Source: Ipomoea triloba
Lineage: Eukaryota > Streptophyta > Magnoliopsida > Solanales > Convolvulaceae
Assembly (NCBI RefSeq): GCF_003576645.1
Contig: NC_044920.1
Span: 24,290,506-24,354,505 of the forward strand
Length of the DNA stretch: 64,000 bases
Direction: 5' to 3'
Shown: piece after piece, positions 22,305 through 33,888 of the stretch
Layout of the letters: each line of letters begins with the position of its first letter
How positions within the stretch are numbered: the first letter of the stretch is position 1
Program-made: the position numbers and the translations under genes
The notes under the pieces: model-generated
The model's database searches: none
What the model was told of the DNA's origin: nothing
Seen by the model: the letters and a program-made list of their open reading frames with translations, nothing else

Positions 22305-22716
22305 CTAACACCACGCATCAAACATTGATTTTGTACAGCAACCCTAATCCACCTCAACAATATCTCAAGCGTCTCAAAATTCTAGATTATGCCATCTTCC
22401 AGACCCCAATTAACTACGAAATCAATGTTTTTAACAACCCAATCCTCAAAATTCAAATCTCAATCCAATCCAATACCAGAATCCCAATCATCATCAAACC
22501 ATAAAATTAAGAAATCCACCCGCATTAGATAATTTCATCCGCATATACTCGGCAATCGATAATTATTTCAAAAATGAAAAAATGATTGGTCAGATAAACA
22601 ATCAGAACCTGACAATTGAGATACGATGAATGTACGAATTTTCTCAGATCCGAACCCTTAAAGTCACAAAAGCTTACGCTTAGGGTTACAGATAAAACTT
22701 AGGAAAATGAGGTTAC
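22305..22716 (-). other. Probable 5' UTR intron of the F-box gene
   Basis: On the minus strand CGACAAG is followed by GTAACC at 22716, and TGTTAG ends at 22305 just 12 bases before the start codon. Leader introns are common in plant F-box genes, but transcript data are needed. Confidence 0.5.
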
Positions 22717-24182
22717 CTTGTCGAGCGATGATTGAACAACCTCAATCTGATTGTCAAAGCTCAATGAATTAGATAATGATTCCGATAACCAAACCCTAAA
22801 CTTTTGCCATTTAGATGGTCAATCTCTCTCTTCTTGCCGCTAGCATTCGCGTGTTTTGTTTGTTTCTGCCGCTTTTCTCCGGCAATGAAAATAAAAGTAT
22901 TGAATTAGTACAAAAAAGTATACATTTTTGAATAGATAATCCTCCGCTTGGGAAAATGACACTTTTAAATTATGTTTGATTCACGTTATTTAAAAAAAAA
23001 AAAAAAAGGACGTTGAGTTTAATGAGTTACCACTTTATCAATTAAGTTCGTTTTTATAAAAGTCTCATATATTTATGAATTCTTATTGAATGTTATAACA
23101 AAGTATTTTCAAAAAAAAATAAGCACTTAAATCCATTTTCATGACAACAATTTCAAATTTCAAACTTGAAGTATTTTTCTTCATGACAAAAGACATTAAT
23201 TTATGGACTTATTTGATAAATGATGAATGTATCAAAATTTTAACAAATTTGACCATTATCAATATTTTGACTTAGTCAAAATACTAATTATAACATTTAA
23301 TACAGAGTAATTATTAGTTTGGCTTCAAAAGTGCTAAAATCGCAAATGCATCAAATAGTAACATTTGAGATTGTAAAAAATTTTGTGATCTAGTGACACC
23401 CGATTTACACTTTCACAGAGGAGTGGGTTCGAGCCTCAAACAGTGGAGGCGGCTGTTGACTCTGTGTGCGTCTACTACATTGGCAACATTTTGGAGAAAA
23501 CACTCAAAAATGTTTATTCATTTTGGAAGCCTCCGTGCTCCTTTCTAAAGAAGCCTTGAGGCTTCATTTCAGTGGAAAATTGACTGCAATGGTAAAAAAA
23601 AAATTGTGGATTAACATAGTGACGGTAAGAATGTTATCAGTATATTTTATTATTAATCTCAGTGTTGAGTATAATGCTCAGTACAATAGGGAATTTCAGT
23701 CTAGTAATGTTGTGTGTCCTCTCTACAAGTGTGAGCGTCCTTTTATATTCCTAAGGCAACGACTCTCTGTTTCACCTTTAATGAGCAGTAAGTGGATATT
23801 AATGTTGGGGAGCTGTTGAGTTGCTCCTCATCATTAATGTGTAGTAAGGCTTGGTTGACCTTAATGCTGGGAACCGTTGAGTGGCTCCTCATCATTAATG
23901 TGTAATAATGCTTGTTTGACATCCGTTCATTTGTCTTCGAGTTTTGCCCATAATTCCGGGTCGGGTACTTAATTACCCTGACACATAGGATGATTTAAAA
24001 CATGGACAATTCTATAAAAAATTTGTATGGAATTTGAATTTATGGTAAAAAAACGCAAGTCCCAAACGAACGAAAAAAATTCGTGAGCCGTAAGTTGTAC
24101 TTGTGCTTCTCGATGTATTCGTATATATAATGACAAAAGCAAGTTCACTTATATTTGTTAAAAAAAAAAAAAAAAAAAAAAA

Positions 24183-24936
24183 GAGTCACATGCAAGTCAA
24201 GAAGCTCATCCATGGAAAGTGGAAACTAGAACGTCTATTACATCTCAGATGGCAGTAAACTCAATATTGACCTCCCCCACTCCAACCTGTCAATAGCAGC
24301 TCAATCATGGATGAAAGATATAAACGTGTTGATAGAGAAGCTAGTAATACGTAGTATTATTTATGGAGCTTATTTTGTTCCTGCTGAAAATTAAGTACTC
24401 TCTTTCATAATATGGAATGTGAATGGGAATGATGCGAAAATAAGATGAACAGGAGAATGAGAAACAACTTTATTGGGGAGAAAAAAATGATACAAATTAT
24501 AAAGTGCAGGGATGCGATGCCATAAACAATTGAGTAAAAAACATAAAAAAGATAGGTGTGATAACTAGGTCAAGTGTGACTTGCATTTGTCGTATATGGA
24601 TGCATAAGAGAAATGCAAGTACGGGTTGCGATTCTCGTATTTTTACGGACAAACGCAAATACAACTTTGCATTTGTCGTATTTTAGGCAACAAAAAAAAA
24701 GAAGATAAAATAACAAACTCGTGTGTGACTTGCGTTTTTGACCCAAAAAAAAAAATAAAAATTTGAGCTTAAGTCTCAAATGAGTTATTTTCATAGGGTT
24801 GGTTATGTTTTAAAATCATTGTATTTTTGTTCACAAGTTTTAATTTTTTCCATTTCAATCAACAATCATCCTTAGTGTGTTGGGATGATTAATTTTCTGG
24901 TTGTTGGCTGGAGGGATACCTTGAGAAACACCCCCA
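24183..24936. repeat. Direct repeat copy 1 (754 bp)
   Basis: It begins GAGTCACATGCAAGTC after a poly-A run and ends CACCCCCA before another poly-A run. The second copy sits exactly 1034 bp downstream, and every stretch I compared is identical. The short minus-strand frame at 24570-24794 recurs in both copies and is not a convincing gene. Confidence 0.9.
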
Positions 24937-24957
24937 CAAAAAAAAAAAAAAAAAAAA

Positions 24958-25192
24958 AACCATTTTTTCCGGCGATACGCGGCTGCCCATTTCGTTCTGA
25001 CTCACTTCCGGCTAGTGTGTGAAGAAACTACCACCACAGCCTTACTCGGAACCTCGTCGCGAGCCGACGCCTGAAATCCGGTGGCCATCATCCTCTGCAC
25101 GCGCCCCCACGCGCCGCCGCACTCCGCCGGAAGTCTCCACTCTTTTCCGGCCATATCTCTCTCCTCCGATCTCCGTTCAAGGTGTTGTTGCC
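24958..25192 (-). other. GC-rich island between the two duplicates, possible gene fragment
   Basis: About 235 bp are much richer in GC than the surroundings. On the minus strand a frame from an ATG near 25157 codes about 50 residues (MAGKEWRLPAEC at its start) before a stop near 25005. This looks like the 5' end of a gene, but I recognise no family and see no continuation. It ends at the single N. Confidence 0.3.
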
Positions 25193-25216
25193 NAAAAAAA
25201 AAAAAAAAAAAAAAAA

Positions 25217-25970
25217 GAGTCACATGCAAGTCAAGAAGCTCATCCATGGAAAGTGGAAACTAGAACGTCTATTACATCTCAGATGGCAGTAAACTCAATA
25301 TTGACCTCCCCCACTCCAACCTGTCAATAGCAGCTCAATCATGGATGAAAGATATAAACGTGTTGATAGAGAAGCTAGTAATACGTAGTATTATTTATGG
25401 AGCTTATTTTGTTCCTGCTGAAAATTAAGTACTCTCTTTCATAATATGGAATGTGAATGGGAATGATGCGAAAATAAGATGAACAGGAGAATGAGAAACA
25501 ACTTTATTGGGGAGAAAAAAATGATACAAATTATAAAGTGCAGGGATGCGATGCCATAAACAATTGAGTAAAAAACATAAAAAAGATAGGTGTGATAACT
25601 AGGTCAAGTGTGACTTGCATTTGTCGTATATGGATGCATAAGAGAAATGCAAGTACGGGTTGCGATTCTCGTATTTTTACGGACAAACGCAAATACAACT
25701 TTGCATTTGTCGTATTTTAGGCAACAAAAAAAAAGAAGATAAAATAACAAACTCGTGTGTGACTTGCGTTTTTGACCCAAAAAAAAAAATAAAAATTTGA
25801 GCTTAAGTCTCAAATGAGTTATTTTCATAGGGTTGGTTATGTTTTAAAATCATTGTATTTTTGTTCACAAGTTTTAATTTTTTCCATTTCAATCAACAAT
25901 CATCCTTAGTGTGTTGGGATGATTAATTTTCTGGTTGTTGGCTGGAGGGATACCTTGAGAAACACCCCCA
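25217..25970. repeat. Direct repeat copy 2 (754 bp)
   Basis: This matches 24183-24936 at a constant offset of 1034 bp. A single N at 25193 precedes its leading poly-A run. The two copies are followed by different sequence (CCATTTTTTCC versus CCATCTTTTC), so they carry different right-hand neighbours. Confidence 0.9.
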
Positions 25971-26305
25971 AAAAAAAAAAAAAAAAAAAAAAACCATCTT
26001 TTCAATACCCATATATATGGGTATTGAAAAATAAAATGAGTGAAGAGGAGCCTCAACACTCGTCTTTGGTTGTCGTCGATGTGAAACAAAGGGAAACTTG
26101 CGCGGAATCCCCTTTGTATTCTTTAATATTTTTTTATCATTATTATGATTATTATTATTGTATTGCTTTTATTTATTTATTTATTATTACTCCGTATTAT
26201 ATAATGTCTTTATAAGTTATTTTTCATGTTAAGTGTTAATAACTTAATATTAAACAATTAATTTTACCAAATATCTTTTATAAATCAATGATGTAATTTG
26301 GTGAT

Positions 26306-26972
26306 GAGAAAATATCTTTTTTAGTCCCTCAATTATAATACATGTATCAATTTTGGTCATTGATTATTAAAATTTTCAAATTAGGTGCATGAGTATTCAA
26401 GTTGTATCACATTTGATCATTGACTATTACAATTTTCCAATTAGGTGCATGACTATTCAAATTGTATTACATGTGGTCTTGTCGTTAAATTTTCCAGTCA
26501 AATTTACAGCGAAGTCACCGGTGACTGACTAGTTTATTTAATATTATTTTAAAAACTTGTTTAAATTAAAAAGCTTAAAAAAATAAAAATGCCGCCCCCC
26601 ACCCCCACCCACCCTCCTTCTTCATCTCCGTCTGCTGAAGACGAAGGACGAGCCGAGGAGTGTGTCGGGGGGGTGACCGGCATTTTTATTTTATTTTATT
26701 TTTATTTTTAAGTTTTTAAATTTTAAAATAAAAATTAAATAAACTAAGCTGTCACGGGTCATTTTCGTCGAAAATTTGGCCCACAAAAATTTAACGGCAA
26801 GACCAAATGTAATACAAATTGAATAGTTATGCACCTAACTTAAAAATGTTAATAGTTAAGGACCGAACGTGATACAAATTGAATAGTCATGCACCTAATT
26901 TGAAAATTTTAAGAGTCAATGATCAAAATTGATACATGCATTATAGTCGAGGACTAAAAATGATATTTTCTC
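26306..26972. mobile_element. Fold-back MULE-like MITE with long inverted repeats
   Basis: The 667 bp element has inverted arms of roughly 200-280 bp, beginning GAGAAAATATC at each end. Flanking 10 bp copies are ATTTGGTGAT (26296-26305) and ATTTGCTGAT (26973-26982), with one mismatch. That length suits Mutator-like elements. The centre is a GC-rich block at about 26589-26684 with C-runs and G-runs, unlike the AT-rich arms. Confidence 0.75.
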
Positions 26973-27236
26973 ATTTGCTGATCAAATTCATTACAACAAT
27001 CCATTATTGCTAATAGCTAACACAATTTGCTAAATGCAGATTGCCAAACAATGCATATATATGTATAATAGATTTTATATTTTTCCTTTTATCACATGCT
27101 CATTGGCAACCGGGTCGGTTTATTAGTTGGGTTATATTGTCTAACACAACCTCTTCGCTCCGGACGTCCGGGATTTCACTTTTCCTCCTCCGGTCAGCCA
27201 CCGACGACTCTTTCTGTTACCGTCACTCCCTCCATT

Positions 27237-30200
27237 ATGACGTCAGCCATGGGTCCTCCGCCTCCCAGAAACTCTACCCCTGCCGAGGAGCCTCCGGCAG
27301 TTTCCCAAGACTTAGTCTCAGACTCGACGAAGGCTCAAATGCCTCCACCTTCAGAAAACCCTAGGCTCTCGATACCCAAATCGTCGCAATCAAATCTAGA
27401 GGAATCCGAGCTGGGAAACACTGATGCTCCCCAAAACGATCCCAGTGATGGCAACTCCGTCGCGAGCTCCAGCCCTGCTTCCGAGAGCAATGGAAGCGAG
27501 GCAGAGAAGAAACAGGAGCGACGCTCTAAAGCTGAAGTGCCTTATACAATTCCTACATGGAGTGAGCCTCCGTGCCATGAATATTACATAGAAGTTCTCA
27601 AAGACGGATCCATCATTGATCAATTTGACGTGTAAGGATGCTTCGTACTTCATTTATCTTCAGTTGATAATAGTTATTTTAAAGTTCTTTTTCGACTTTG
27701 AAAATATTAAACATGAAATTCGAAGTTGTTACCACCACATTTGAGTTCATGTGGAAACATTCACTGATAAAGTTTGATTTCATAAGCTGAATTAAAATAA
27801 AAGTAAGTTCATAAGCTGAATTAAAATAAAAGTAAGGAGTTTATAGATAAAGTAATTTATATGAATTTCGGTTTTAAATATAGTGAAACTTTACCAGGAA
27901 GCTTATGAATCTCTGCAGGTTATATATTTGTTGCACTTATTTCTCTTTCATGTTTAGATGCCCTGTTGTTTGCAAGTTTGATGCTTTTTTCTTATTTGCT
28001 TGCGTATGAAAAACATACTTCCACTCAGATTTACAAAAGAGATTTACCTTAACCTGTGTTATCAGTGATATCTTCTTTTTTGTTCTGCTTATAACTATTC
28101 TTCTTTTGGGGGTGTTTTGCTTCCAGAAACAAGAAAGGGGCTTACATGTTTGGACGCGTGGATCTTTGTGATTTTGTCCTTGAGCATCCTACAATCTCTA
28201 GATTTCATGCTGGTACGAATTCATAACTGTATTGGTATTTCTGCTAAAATTGTTAGTTTCTTTTTTTGTTTTCATGATTATCTTGCTGACAACAAATATT
28301 GCACCAATATATTTTTTCTGTGAGCAATATATGGTACTGGTAAAAGTGATATCATGCCTGCAATTTCTACATGTAGATACTTGGTGCCTGATAGTCTTAC
28401 TAAAATATTGGGAGTGACATCTTGGTCATTACTCATTCCCATAAACACAAGTTACCAACACTGGAACTGTCTTAAATTTTAATAATATGGACTGTCACCA
28501 GTAATACATTTTCCTAATGCTGCTTATTTGTTTTTCTTTTTTAATAGTGTTACTTTCCTTTAGCTTTCATGATGGTTCTTGACTATTGAGACTATGACTT
28601 TTGTTCTAGCCACATCTATTTTATTAATAGAGGATTCAGGAGATTGTCACTTATATGGTAATTGAAGATTACTCAGTTCGTCTAAGTTCAGTTTCCTTCA
28701 AAAGATTTGTGACTTTTCATTTGTGTGTTTTTATTTATGCTAATGCTATCATTCCACCTCTTCTTTTCAGTTTTGCAGTTCAAGAGCAATGGAGATGCTT
28801 ACATTTATGATCTTGGCAGTACACATGGGACATTTATAAACAAGAACCAGGTATTTTTTGATTGATATCTGTATCACACCCTTAATTACATGTAAAGGGT
28901 CTCACAGAGTCAGTCACATCTTAAGTTATGCAAAGCAAAAATGTATGCTTTTATGTAGGCAAGTTTTCATCTTTGGATGGTTTTTTCTCTGTGGTTAGTT
29001 GATATGCCTACTGTCCCCTCTAAAGAACTTGTATAACTAAAAGAATTAAAAGGCGCCAATTAATCATGATATACATTTTTTAAAGGAAGGGCAGTTTTTT
29101 ACTAACCAGGTATTATTAGTATGGAAACTCTGCCATGTTTCATCCACGTTTAGTATTTCTATTTACCGTCTTTAATTCTTTGAATATGTCTGGTCTCTCT
29201 ACTTGTGGTCTATAAACAGCAGCATTCATAAATTATCTTATCTATTATCGTTTATACACTTGATAAAAGTTATGCTGATTGCACTCTCCCAAATTACATA
29301 GGTGAATAAAAGGACTTATGTGGAGCTACATGTTGGTGATGTAATACGGTTTGGACAGTAAGTAATTACCTGAAATTTCTTTTTTCTCCTTTTAACCATT
29401 TTATATGCTTTTGATACAGACTGCTTATTGTATTGTGGATATTGGTTGTGGACTTGTGGCAGTATAAATTTAATTTCCTGAAGTATGATGCATTTATTTA
29501 TGCTTAGATTTACTTCAATTCTATATAAATTCATAATGTCTCATAGAAGAAAAGACACTACATTTATGATGAAATGTCCACCAGTAGTTTCTTTCTTGAA
29601 GCTGTATGCTCACTTCTATCATTCAAATAGAACTATAATGTATATTAATTAATTTATATTTGGATAATTAAAATTAAACTATGATCTTCTTTGTTAATGT
29701 GTTTGCTCTTTAGCCAGGTAGTATTTACAAATAGGTGGTTTCTCCCTTAAGATGCATTTCAAAACCTTATTTTCATTTCGCAAAATTGGTTGTTTTAATT
29801 CCCCAGAGGTTCTGATTCAGATTTTGTAGCGTCTGTAGAATTCCTATGTTAGAGAAAGGCAGGGTTCAACTGAGACTAGCCTCTGCTTATTTGTCAAGAA
29901 AGTGGTTAAAGAAAAGTAGATTAGACCTTCAGAATAGATAGAGTGCATTGCTTCTTGTTTTCCATCTGTTTTTTATGCCCACTGAGAACTTGGAATTACT
30001 TGTTTGTTATTTCTTGTATGTCCATGGCATATGAGCTTTTTTGCTGTCAGTTCTTCTGAAGTAGCTTCTTTTTAAAACTTGGACAGGTCATCTCGGTTGT
30101 ATATTTTTCAAGGCCCAAATGACTTGATGCTCCCGGTAAGGGACTTCACTACTTCTCATTTTACTTTTCACACTGTCTACATGCTCTATGGTTTTCGAAA

Positions 30201-33200
30201 TTCATGCGTGTCTTATGGGTGCAGTTATAAACTGACCAGGAAATATTGTCAAAATTGTCATAAACTAAAAACAGAAACAAAACTAAAGTGATACTAACTT
30301 ATAGATGGAGAAACCTTTCTAGATATAAAAGAGCATGCTCAACATTATTATGGTTCTTAACTGCGTTTATGCCCTTGTGTCATTCTGACATCCTATTATG
30401 ATAAGCATTCTGGTTTTCTCTTGAAGGAAACTGACCTGAAAAATATAAGAAGGGCAAAGATCCGAGCAGAGATGCAAGATATGGAAGAATCACTCCTGCG
30501 AGCAAAACTGGAAGCGTCTCTTGCTGATGGGGTCTCATGGGGAATGCGTGAGGATGCTATTGAAGTAGATGAGGTTTGCTTCACTTTTTTAATCAGTTCT
30601 ATATGTAATAATTCTATTAAACTGTAGCAAAAGAAGTTTTCGTATATCAACCCTGTTAGATTCAGAAGTCATCTTATACTCAGTCTCAACCTTATGACAT
30701 ACTCTGTGTATGATTTCAGTTGTCTTCCTTCTGGCAGGTCTAGTGTAACAAATTGGTTTTAGATTTAAAAGAAGCAACACTCATAGAACAGTAGGATACT
30801 ATACATGATGGAATAATCCCTTTTCTAAAGCAGTTTAATGGTGGGACATTTTCTTTTAAATATTTCTCTGAAAATCTTATAATTTCCTGCAGATGCCAGA
30901 CTTGTGTTCTCACTTTTGTTAGTTACTTATGGAAGTTCTTTATTTCCTCCATTTCATGTTTTGACTATTTACCAAATTTACATTCAACTTTATCATGCTG
31001 GAAAGTGTAAAATTCGTTGCAACTTATGCAAACAAATTTATATTGTACAAAGCTGTTGTTTAGTGTTGTACTTGATTGAAATAATGTTTGATACATTGAT
31101 GTTTCAGGATGAAGTTGATGAAATAACATGGCAAACATACAAGGGACAACTTACAGAGAAGCAGGAGAAAACACGTGACAAAGTTATTAAAAGACTTGAA
31201 AAGGTAACTGTTCCTGTTATCTTAGGTGTTCATTTTTTTTGGATGAGCTGGTTTGACATTTCATTAGTTCTTCGATGCACGAAACTGCTGTGATTATTGA
31301 CTTACATAGTTCTTCGATGCACGAAACTGCTGTGATTATTGACTTACATTTGACTATTAAGTATTGATTTCTTCTGATTATTGACTTACATTTGACTATT
31401 AAGTATTGATTTCTTCCTGTTATCTTAGGTGTTCATTTTTTTTGGATGAGCTGGTTTGACATTTCATTAGTTCTTCGATGCACGAAACTGCTGTGATTAT
31501 TGACTTACATAGTTCTTCGATGCACGAAACTGCTGTGATTATTGACTTACATTTGACTATTAAGTATTGATTTCTTCTGATTATTGACTTACATTTGACT
31601 ATTAAGTATTGATTTCTTCAACTGCTGTGTCATCATTTCACTGTTTCTTCAGTGATATATTGTGTCTTATTAGCACTTGCAGAACTACTTGCGCTTACAC
31701 TAAATACACAATCTTTCTTTGGCCGTAGATTGCTCATATGAAAAAGGAGATTGATGCTATCCGGGCAAAGGACATTGCTCAAGGTGGATTGACACAAGGA
31801 CAGCAAACTCAGATTGCTCGGAATGAACAGAGGATATCACAGGTAATGTCACTGATGTTTAGGGGAGGGATCTTAGTCTTATCCTCTTGTTTGCTAAACC
31901 CAATTGAGTCCTCTAGCCAAAATCTTCAAAGCTTTATTTCCTCCATCTTGAGTGAATGGATTATCATTTTCTTTAGAAGATTATATTATATAGGCTAGAG
32001 CCTTGGCTTGTTTTATGGGGCGAGCCAGGAAACAAAATAGGAAACTACTATCCTATGATGAATAGTTGGCCAAATAACCAGGATTTATTCCGACTTTCCA
32101 ATATTGATCATTCTTTTTCATAGATAATGGAAGAGCTTGAAAATTTGGAAGAAACTTTAAATGAAAGTATCCGAGAAAGTCTGGGTGCACGTGCTGGAAG
32201 GGTGTCTCATGGAAAGAAAAAAAGAGTAGATGAAGAAGAAGAAGAGTATTCAAGGTACTAAATAGTTGAACTCTTCACTGTTGTATGGCTTATCAAGTTT
32301 TCAAGAAATTCCAAACAATGCAAGCTTGATTTTTGGAAAGGGCAATCAGCATATACGCTTGATAACATATCAAGCAGATACATTTTTCTGTCATTTATTT
32401 AGGGTACTTGGTATCAGTTTTATGTTTAATTTATCTATTGTTGCATTAACAACTATTCACATATTTTGATTGAACAGTGATGAAGATGAGTTCTATGATC
32501 GGACACAGAAACCTGCCAAGCAAAAGGGTGGTGAAAACCAATCAGTTGAAACAGCAGATTCTCTCCTTGATAAGAAGGATGCCATTGTCAAGGAGATGGA
32601 AGACAAGAGACAGCTACTTCTTTCTGAGGATAAAACTGGTCCAGTAAATGAGAATCTTGAAGCTGCTGATGAACTTGATGTATTCATGTCAGGGCTTTCA
32701 TCTCAACTAGGTGTGTATTACTTCAGATTAACTTTTTATTTTGAAAGGGAACTGATTAGCATTAGCAGACGACAGCTATTATTTATTATTTTCTTTGAAA
32801 TAGTGGTTTCCTTATGGTTATCATGACTTGTTATGTTTTCTATAATATTTTCTTCATAATAGTGATGTTGTGACTATCATGATAATTTTATGGTTCCTGA
32901 TGTCAGTTCATGAGAAGGAGGACCAGCTGCGCAAAGAACTCTCTGCTCTTCAGTCAGAGTTGGATAGGATACTTTACTTGCTCAAGATTGCTGATCCAAC
33001 TGGAGAAGCTGCTAGAAAGAGGGAGATGAAATTACAGGAACCTAAGGTGACTAAAATCCTAACATCTGATGCACCACAGCTTCCGGTAAAACATAATAAA
33101 AAACGTGGAGCAGAGAAGTATGTCTCTGCCAAGAAAGAGAATAATGTTGGTACTTCGGAATCCAGCAAGGAGAATAAAGAAGCTAATGTTAAGGATAATG

Positions 33201-33888
33201 TTGGTACTTCGGAATCCAGCAAGGAGAATAAAGAGGGAAATGTAACTGATGCAACAGATGGTAAAACTGTTAAGTACACTGTTGCTAAGCCCCAGTGGCT
33301 TGGAGCTGTAAAGGAAGAGAAAAAGCAAGAAATTGTGGTGGAGTCACAGCCAGACGTGCAAGAAAATGATCAATTTGTTGACTACAAAGACAGGGAGAGG
33401 ATGTTGAACAATTCGGCATCTGCACATGCTAATGAAGCTTCAGTGATCGAAAATGCAGCTCCTGGTCTTATAATAAGGAAGCGGAAACAAGTCAAGTCTG
33501 ATGCCAATGAAGGTCAAACTGAAAAACAATCTTCTGGTGCTGACACGAAAGCAGAGGAAGCCATTGCCCTATTGTTGAAACATTCAAGAGGATACCATGC
33601 TTCTGATGATGAAAATGGGCATGATGGTGAAATGGTCTTACATGAAAGTCCCCTGGAGAAGAAAAAGAAAAAACCTAAAACAACGCATGGTCCTGAGAGA
33701 CCACCATTTTTGGGCAGTGAAATGGGCAATGAAACCTGGGTGCCCCCTAAAGGTAATTTTGGTTTCCTGCTTCTGAATAAGTTCTAACTTTCTGGTTATC
33801 TTTTTCCTCATCCTTAACATGTTTAATGGTTTAACCAGGGCAATCAGGCGATGGGCGCACAGCCTTGAATGACCGCTATGGTTATTGA
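27237..33888 (+). CDS. Kanadaptin-like FHA-domain protein
   Basis: Twelve exons join in frame to 760 residues: 27237-27631, 28127-28212, 28771-28850, 29302-29357, 30087-30135, 30427-30573, 31108-31203, 31729-31842, 32124-32254, 32478-32710, 32907-33752 and 33839-33888. A Pro/Ser-rich N-terminus precedes an FHA domain at about residues 132-220 with MFGRVDLCDF, ISRFHAVLQF and DLGSTHGTFINKN; such domains bind phosphothreonine. Acidic and Lys-rich coiled-coil stretches follow, and the protein ends GRTALNDRYGY, a motif kept in the family. Mammalian kanadaptin (SLC4A1AP) is nuclear; the plant role is poorly known. I chose the start at 27237 inside a PPPP-rich context; an upstream in-frame ATG at 27096 is possible. 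Exon 11 contains an 18-codon tandem duplication, and intron 7 holds 42 bp duplications. Confidence 0.9.
31211..31619. repeat. Duplicated 203 bp block containing 42 bp tandem copies, kanadaptin intron 7
   Basis: A block starting TTCCTGTTATCTTAGG at 31211 recurs at 31414. Within each copy two perfect 42 bp tandem duplications occur: 31266/31308 and 31333/31375 in the first, 31469/31511 and 31536/31578 in the second. The period is the same 42 bp as in the copia element. The intron's splice sites are outside the block. Confidence 0.92.
33142..33242 (+). repeat. 54 bp in-frame tandem duplication in kanadaptin exon 11
   Basis: The sequence coding NVGTSESSKENKEAN recurs 54 bp later as NVGTSESSKENKEGN after VKD. 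The copies differ only at the end. It lies in the low-complexity charged region, so it probably adds length without changing function. Confidence 0.9.

Larger units (their letters stand above)
22860..27236. other. Repeat-rich intergenic spacer
   Basis: No confident gene is present. 23380-23990 has LTR-like traits on the minus strand: a TATA-like ATATAAAAGGA near 23740 and an end CTGACACA at 23986. Its other edge was not found. 24160-25993 holds a direct duplication with one unresolved base. 26306-26972 is a fold-back element. A CTTCCTCC-rich stretch before 27237 is the kanadaptin leader. Confidence 0.6.

Noticed and set aside
23380..23990. A complete LTR
   Set aside because: One end and a TATA-like motif look right on the minus strand, but I could not find the other end or a target duplication.
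24570..24794. Small minus-strand protein gene, repeated at 25604-25828
   Set aside because: It is a low-complexity frame rich in Phe, Leu and Lys lying in a duplicated non-coding repeat, with no recognisable domain.
27096..27236. Upstream in-frame start for kanadaptin
   Set aside because: The extra 47 residues are not like known family N-termini and overlap a pyrimidine-rich leader; the ATG at 27237 fits better, although it is not proven.
27787..27836. 29 bp tandem repeat in kanadaptin intron 1 as another assembly fault
   Set aside because: The period is 29, not 42, so ordinary slippage is sufficient.
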